Shown here in pieces: positions 22,603-64,000 of a stretch of DNA of 64,000 nt (the first letter of the stretch is position 1; each line of letters begins with the position of its first letter). The notes beneath the pieces are model-generated. The model was not told where the DNA came from. It ran no database searches and was given only the letters and a program-made list of their open reading frames with translations. Source of the stretch: Camelus bactrianus (taxonomy: Eukaryota > Chordata > Mammalia > Artiodactyla > Camelidae); NCBI RefSeq assembly GCF_048773025.1, contig NC_133545.1:11116001-11180000 (forward strand). Direction: 5' to 3'. A program made the position numbers and the translations under genes.

Positions 22603-23870
22603 TTTCTTTTTTATTGAAATATAGTTGATATACAGTATTAGGTAAGTTACATGTGTACAATACAGTAAATCACAATTTTTAAAGATTATACTCCATCTAT
22701 AGTTATTATAAAATATTGGCTAATTCCCTGTGTTGCAAAATACATACTTGTAGCTTATTTTACACATAAAACTTTGTACCTCTCAGTCCCCTACCTCTAT
22801 GTTGTCCCTCCACACTTCTTTCTTCCACTGGTAACCACTGGTTTCTCTTTATCTGTGATTTTGCTTCTTTTTTTATTATATTCACTAGATTGCTGTATTT
22901 TTTAGATTCATTATACAAGCGACATCATACAATATTTGTCTTTCTCTGACTGATTTATTTCACTTAGCACAATACCCTCTAAGTCCACCCACATTGTTGC
23001 AAATGGAAGCTGTTATTCTCTTTTATAGCTGAGTAGTATTCCATTGTATATATGCATAGCATATCTTCTTTATCCATTCATCTGTTGATAAACACTTAGG
23101 TTGCTTTCATATCTTCACAATTGTAAATAATGCTACTATGAACATTGGGATGCATGTATCTTTTCTAATTAGTGTTTTGTTTTTTTTTCAGATATATACT
23201 CAGGGGTTGAATTGCTGGGTCATATGGTAGTTCTATTTTTAGTTTCTTGAGGAATCACTGTACCATTTTCCACAGTTGCCGCACCAATTTATATTACCAT
23301 CAACAGTGTACAAGGGTCCCCTTTTTTCCACATCCTCACCAACATTGTTATTTGCAAACTTTTTGATGATAGCCATTCTGACAGCTGTGAGGTGATACCT
23401 CATTGTGGTTTTAATTTGCATTTCTCTGATGATTGGCAATGCTGAGCATCTTTTCAAGTGCCTGTTGGCCATCTATATTTCCTCTTTGGAAAAATGTCTA
23501 TTCAGGTCTTTTGCCCATTTTTTGATTGGGTTGTTTGGGGTTTTTCTGAAGCTAAGTTGTATGAGCTGTTCATATATTTTGGATATTAACCCCTTGTCAG
23601 TCATATCATTAGCAAATATTTTCTCCCATTCAGTAGGTTGTCTTTTCATTTTGTCGATGGTTTCCGGTGCTGTGCAAAAGCTTTTAAGTTTAATTGGATC
23701 CCATTTGGGTTTTTTTGCTTTTATTTCCTTTGCTTTAGGAGACAGATCCCCCAAAATATTGCTACAATCTATGTCAAAGAGTGTTCTGTTTTCCTCTAGG
23801 AGATTTATGGTTTCTGGTCTTACATTTAGGTCTTTAATCCATTTTGAATTTATGAGGGAGACATTGGAGA
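22603..23870 (-). mobile_element. 5'-truncated L1, minus strand
   Basis: The minus strand encodes the C-terminal part of L1 ORF2p, for example [16 protein letters not shown] near 23700-23720 and [16 protein letters not shown] nearby. An AT-rich 3' UTR follows, and its end corresponds to the T-rich start at 22603. It is cut off at about 23870, so reverse transcriptase and endonuclease are missing. The ORF is interrupted between 23473 and 23470 and further on. Confidence 0.85.
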
Positions 23871-23879
23871 AATAGGGAG

Positions 23880-25105
23880 ATTTAATTTAGATAATTAACA
23901 GGAAAACAATAGCCACCATAGCAAAGACAAAAGGTTATCAGAGAGACGGTTTAAGATGAAAAATTAAAGCTTATGAGTAGATCGCTGAGGAACCAAAATC
24001 TATTTTCATACCAGGAAAAATGTTTTAAAAATAATACTGCCCAACAATTGAATGGGCAACCTTTTGAGGGAATATTTAATCAGATGCTGATGAGGATGGA
24101 AAAGATACGGTCTAGAGGAAACTGTTTTATGAGGTGGAAATTTTTAGCTACATAGGCCCTAAAGGCTGTCCCAACTCGGTGTCCTTTTTTCTGGACATAT
24201 GTTTGGAAATAAACGTGTGTTGCATTCATAACACACTCTGTCATCTCTATTCCCAAAGTCCTCTCTGAAGAATCATGTATTTAATAATTCAATAAGAGAC
24301 TAAATTGTTCGCAAGCTGGAATTTGAAATATGTATCTCCATAAAGGTCACAGGAATTGTTACAATCATAAATCATAACTTGCCAGAAGGAAAACTATAAC
24401 CTTCAATCTAATTTGAAATTAGAATACCTTGTCTTACTCTCACAATTATCTTATGATTAAGCTTCTAGTCTTGGGTGAAAGCAGCATTTCAAAGACCTTT
24501 AAATATCTTGTGCCCAAATGAGTCAGCCCCTGCCTGGGTGGAGATCAACTTCTCAGCAATTTTCCCAACACTTTGTGCCATGGAAACACCTCCAGCCACG
24601 GGAGATTCTGCCTGCTCCTCCCAGTACAGTACCAAGTACCGAGCCCATCTTGCCTCACACCCCATTCACTGGGCTGTTATTGTAAAATGTGTATGGTTTA
24701 TTTCAATACATATTTCAACATTTATATCCTATTTAAACAACACCTAAGTGAACAGAAGTATAACCACTATATAAAATAAAACCGCTTAATACAGATAAAG
24801 TTGAGGAACAACCATAACTATTATCCTGTCCACACAGTGCAGAGGCTGGACATAGGTGACCTTTGGGAAAGCATTGTGACAGTGTCTCAGTGCTAAAGCA
24901 AGAGATAAGCCAGAGCCTCCCTGAGCACAAGAGCTCTTCAGTGAGTCCCCATCAGAGAACAATACTCTGCAAAGAACATGATGAAACACTGATAGATTTC
25001 ATTTCGTCCTACAAACCAAGTCCACTGACACCGTTTAGAATGATGAATCTTGCTTTGTTTGGTTTGCATAGTATATCTGACCAGGACTTGAGAGTGAAAC
25101 TAGGA
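23880..25105. other. Intergenic DNA, nothing recognised
   Basis: AT-rich sequence without splice-flanked exons or clear repeat ends. Confidence 0.35.
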
Positions 25106-25109
25106 TACT

Positions 25110-25640
25110 TCTGTCATACAGAAATGATTCTCAAACTTTTTGGCCTCAGAATCTCTTTACATTCAAATTTAGTGAAGACCCTGTGCTTTGTTTGGGTGGA
25201 TTATATCTACAAATACTTACTGTATTAGAAACTAAAATGGAGCCATCTGTAAAATATTTGGTAAAATATTTATTTCCTCATTCATTAAAAATAACAATAT
25301 CAAGTACTTGTTGACATAAATAATGTATTTTTAATGAAAGACAACTGTTATTTTCCAAAACAAAAAAAAGTTAGCAAAAAGAATGACATTGTTTTATATT
25401 TTGTAAATCTGTTTAGCGTCTTAATGAAAGACAGCTAGATGATTGTGTTGGTTTCTATGTTCATCTGTTGTGACAGAACATAGTTTCTGGAAAATGGCAC
25501 TGTATACCCATGAAAGAATGGGTGAAAAAGGCAAAAACACTGTGGTATTAATATGAAAAGAGGCTCAACCTTATGGACCCCAAAGTTTTGGGGCCTCCCA
25601 TGGTTCCCCAGACTACATTTTCATAAAACTGCCCTAGGAT
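25110..25640 (+). repeat. Non-autonomous DNA transposon remnant (hAT/MER type)
   Basis: It starts 'gattctcaaactttttggcc' and contains 'tttgtttgggtggattatat', like MER-class elements related to Charlie. A matching end ('cccatggttccccagactac') lies near 25600. The family name is not certain. Confidence 0.4.
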
Positions 25641-25989
25641 TAAGCCTTCAGTAGCACCCAAATGGCAATATTTGGTTATGACCATGAATCTGTTCACAGG
25701 GGTATGGGTGATCTCAGAAAGTAACAGGTCAAGAATAAATGGTGAATTTGGGTATGAAAGACCAAGAACCTGCGGAAAGTCCTAACACACTGAAGGAGAG
25801 TCTAGACAGTAAAATACAGAAGGAAACGCTGGTAAATAAGAGAGCAAACAAGATTATGAACTCCGATCTGAAGAGCAGAAACTGTCTCCCCTCTGCCATA
25901 TCTCTACACACTCATCTCTGTCTGGGCTATTTCTGGTCTATAGAAAACTCAGAGCATGGTAAGTACATTCAGTCATTAGTGGTAACAGC

Positions 25990-27134
25990 AGCAGCCTAAG
26001 ATTATCTCTAAGAAATTATATAAGTTTAATTGTAAGTTCCTGGAAGTACATTTAGTGTTTATAAATAGAAATACCAAATCTGTAGTAAGATTATCAATAG
26101 TACCTGTGAAAATAATGGTTGCAAACTTTGGGAGTTACGTTTTTAACATCTATAATTCTATTCTTGTTTTCTATGATAGCAAAAGTAACATAATATTTCT
26201 AATTATCTCAGTTCCAAGAGTCAAAGTATATACATGATCTCCAATGGCAGCATTTTCCATATCTATAGTTACAGCTAGGCTCTCTTTAGAAGCAACAATA
26301 GTTTCAGGACGTAGAATGGCAAATTACCATATTGGTAGTCATGGTATGGGGAAAATCCATAGGAGAATAAAGTGTGACTTTCAGCATTAATAATGAAATA
26401 ATCTACTATAATATTAATAGCTGCTACCATGGTGGTCATTTGATTGCCAGCTACTATCAGTGTTCTCATTACGGCGTTATCTCCTCTAACCAAAGAACAA
26501 GTTGGGTTATTTCAATAACTACAGCCAATGTGATTTTATCTGGGAGAGAAAAATCATCTGTGGAGTCTGTAGCAAAGATATATAAAATATCTATTGTTTA
26601 ATTGCTGGGGTATAGGAGTTATAATTTTTTAAATAGTATTACCTATTCTGGCTGCAAAAGAAGTATCCACAACTTCTTAAATTACACTTACGCAGTTAGT
26701 AATGAATACATCTTTAGATGTCTCTGCAATGTCTACAGCATTTGGAGTAGCCATATTAGTAAAAGCTAGTGCTAATATTTGTTAAAACTTCTGTAGCAAT
26801 GAGCCACATATTGGTTAATTGATTATCTTCTATCTGCAATATCTGTTTTAAAGAGATGTCTGTAGGAATTATGCTGCCTTGAGTAGTAATTCTGGAACTA
26901 GAGAAGCATTTATGACATTTGCAGTGTAAGAAGACGCAACAGCAGAAGCATCCGTTGTTGTTCTATCAGGAGTAGAGGTATTTAAAACATATAAGGTAAT
27001 ATTTGTAATACTTAAAACAAATTTTTTTTAATTATAGGGGAAGGTGTACTGCTATTAGGAACAGTAGTACTAGTTGTAAATATAAAAGAACTTGTTAGAA
27101 AAGAATTGACTGTGATAGAAGTGTAACATTAGTG
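25990..27134 (-). pseudogene. Eroded protein-like tract behind the MGAM2 stop codon
   Basis: Past the MGAM2 stop codon the minus strand still reads as protein-like in short runs that change frame. Examples are QIEDNQLTNMWLIATEVLTN near 26770-26850, ETSKDVFITN near 26700-26730, STDDFSLPDKITLAVV near 26520-26570, ASKESLAVTIDMENAAIGDH near 26230-26300 and FATIIFTGTIDNLTTDLVFL near 26060-26125. Stops and frame changes lie between them, so it is not a working frame. The nearest 100 bases are a decayed copy of the Thr-rich repeat unit. I do not recognise the family of the rest. The alternating beta-strand-like, Asn/Thr-rich text could be a former extracellular domain of a longer MGAM2 or of another protein. 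Confidence 0.4.
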
Positions 27135-62983
<35,849 letters not shown>

Positions 62984-63258
62984 CTGACAAGAAGAGAGAA
63001 GGAAACTTTCTGATGGAATCCCAGACCTCCCATCCCTGGTGCCCGCTTGTCCAATTCAGTTCCCGTGTTTTCCCGGCCAGTCTGACTCACAGCAGGAGGC
63101 ATCAAATATTCCAAAGCAAGTAGGTGTGAGGCCTACCCACCCACCGTGCCTGATACAGAGCCTGAATCCCAAAAATGCCTCAGTAAGACCCATTCAAAGC
63201 CAGCAAGGGCACGTCCTCCAAAAATTCATGATATAAGGGTATAGAATCTCATGGATAG

Positions 63259-63284
63259 AATGTGTGTGTGTGTGTGTGTGTGTA
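63259..63284. repeat. (TG)n microsatellite
   Basis: About 12 perfect TG units, followed by irregular TG-rich sequence up to about 63355. Confidence 0.9.
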
Positions 63285-63639
63285 TGTTTATGAGTGTGTG
63301 GTATGCGAACATGTATGTGCATGTGACTGTTTACGTGTGAGCACGTGTGTGAATGTTAGAAATTAGAGAACTGAGCTTTCACATGGACTCAGATCTTCTT
63401 CCTGCTGGAGCTTCCAGACTTCGTGCAGATCTCCTTCCCTAAGACTGGCCTTTTGCACCTACCACTAGTTCCTACCTACCTACCAGGTCTGATGTGTGGG
63501 AAAAATGAGAAGTAAAAAGTGTTATGCAAGGCTGGGGAGTATCTGACATGAGCAGGCATCCTCTTCCTCATATTAGTAGCTCACGTATTAGACAAGTTTT
63601 GTCTAAAGCCTTGCTTCTCAAAACCATTTCTTAGACCAA

Positions 63640-63865
63640 AAGCAGCTTCCACAATGTTTCACGACGTTAAGCAGAATCACCTGGGAGCTTGCTGGGGCTG
63701 CAGAATCTTGGGCCTCACCCCAGACCTTCTGAATCTGAATCATTCTCACAAGATCCCTAGGGTGATTCTTCAAACATTCAAGTGTGAAAAGCGGTGTCCA
63801 AAGCTGAGCTGTCCAAGGTGGTCTCCACGACCACATGTGTTGTCTGGATTGAGACTCACTGTCTC
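63640..63865 (-). repeat. MER5-like hAT transposon remnant
   Basis: 'ctgaatctgaatcattctca' then 'caagatccctagggtgattc' resembles MER5-type elements. It lies in the MGAM2 intron that runs off the right edge; no further exon was seen after 62983. Confidence 0.5.
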
Positions 63866-64000
63866 AAAACACACAGCAAATTTTGAAGACTTAATGTGAT
63901 TAAATTCTCTTGATAACTGTATTTGGATGACATTGGAAAATGATAATATCTTAGTATACTGAGTAAATGAAGTGCTATTAAAATTAATTTCGCTTGGTTA

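Noticed and set aside
23405-23875. 156-codon plus-strand open frame
   Set aside because: It is the antisense shadow of L1 ORF2, which reads correctly on the minus strand.
63000-64000. A further upstream MGAM2 exon
   Set aside because: I searched the minus strand for the sequence preceding the first visible exon and found only a MER5-like remnant and TG repeats. It must lie beyond the window.

Overview
This is a stretch of mammalian nuclear DNA that is almost certainly from a camelid (camel, alpaca or llama). Genes are split by GT-AG introns, and the intergenic DNA carries MIR, L2, MER20, MER5, MLT1 and several ages of L1. Two tRNA-Ala-derived SINEs (41385-41482 and 55976-56091) have the head and A/B-box spacing I know from camelid SINEs. 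The lineage call rests on those SINEs and on cetartiodactyl-type L1 tails, so the species is not fixed.

The gene order is that of the 5' edge of the T-cell receptor beta locus, here in reverse orientation. From left to right: TRBV1 on the minus strand (6599-7222, with a 23-bp-spacer recombination signal at 6560-6598), MOXD2 on the plus strand (11726-18205, 13 coding exons, 618 codons, uninterrupted), and the 3' part of MGAM2 on the minus strand (27135-62983, 22 exons, 2067 codons visible). The 5' part of MGAM2 lies beyond the right edge. MOXD2 and MGAM2 converge across about 9 kb of repeat-rich DNA. TRBV1 and MOXD2 diverge across about 4.5 kb in which I find no serine-protease (PRSS58 or trypsinogen-like) gene.

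MGAM2 exons 1-21 of the window encode the complete C-terminal GH31 glucosidase domain, with nucleophile and acid/base motifs present. The last exon joins it to a mucin-like Thr/Ser/Pro tail of about 1,290 residues. That tail is an in-frame array of about 30 units of two kinds (39 and 40 codons), arranged mostly as a 471-bp A-A-A-B higher-order repeat, with a secondary duplication offset by exactly 708 bp. Just past the stop codon the array decays, and beyond it (about 25990-27134) is an eroded tract that still reads as protein-like in several minus-strand frames. I consider the array and the tract behind it the most interesting parts of the window.

The genes do not form one pathway. TRBV1 is an antigen-receptor segment, MOXD2 a copper monooxygenase of the DBH/PHM family, and MGAM2 an intestinal-type alpha-glucosidase relative. 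Their adjacency is conserved locus synteny. The remaining DNA is repeats, including a three-level nested L1 at 48440-50430, decayed LTR/ERV fossils, microsatellites and sequence in which I recognise nothing.
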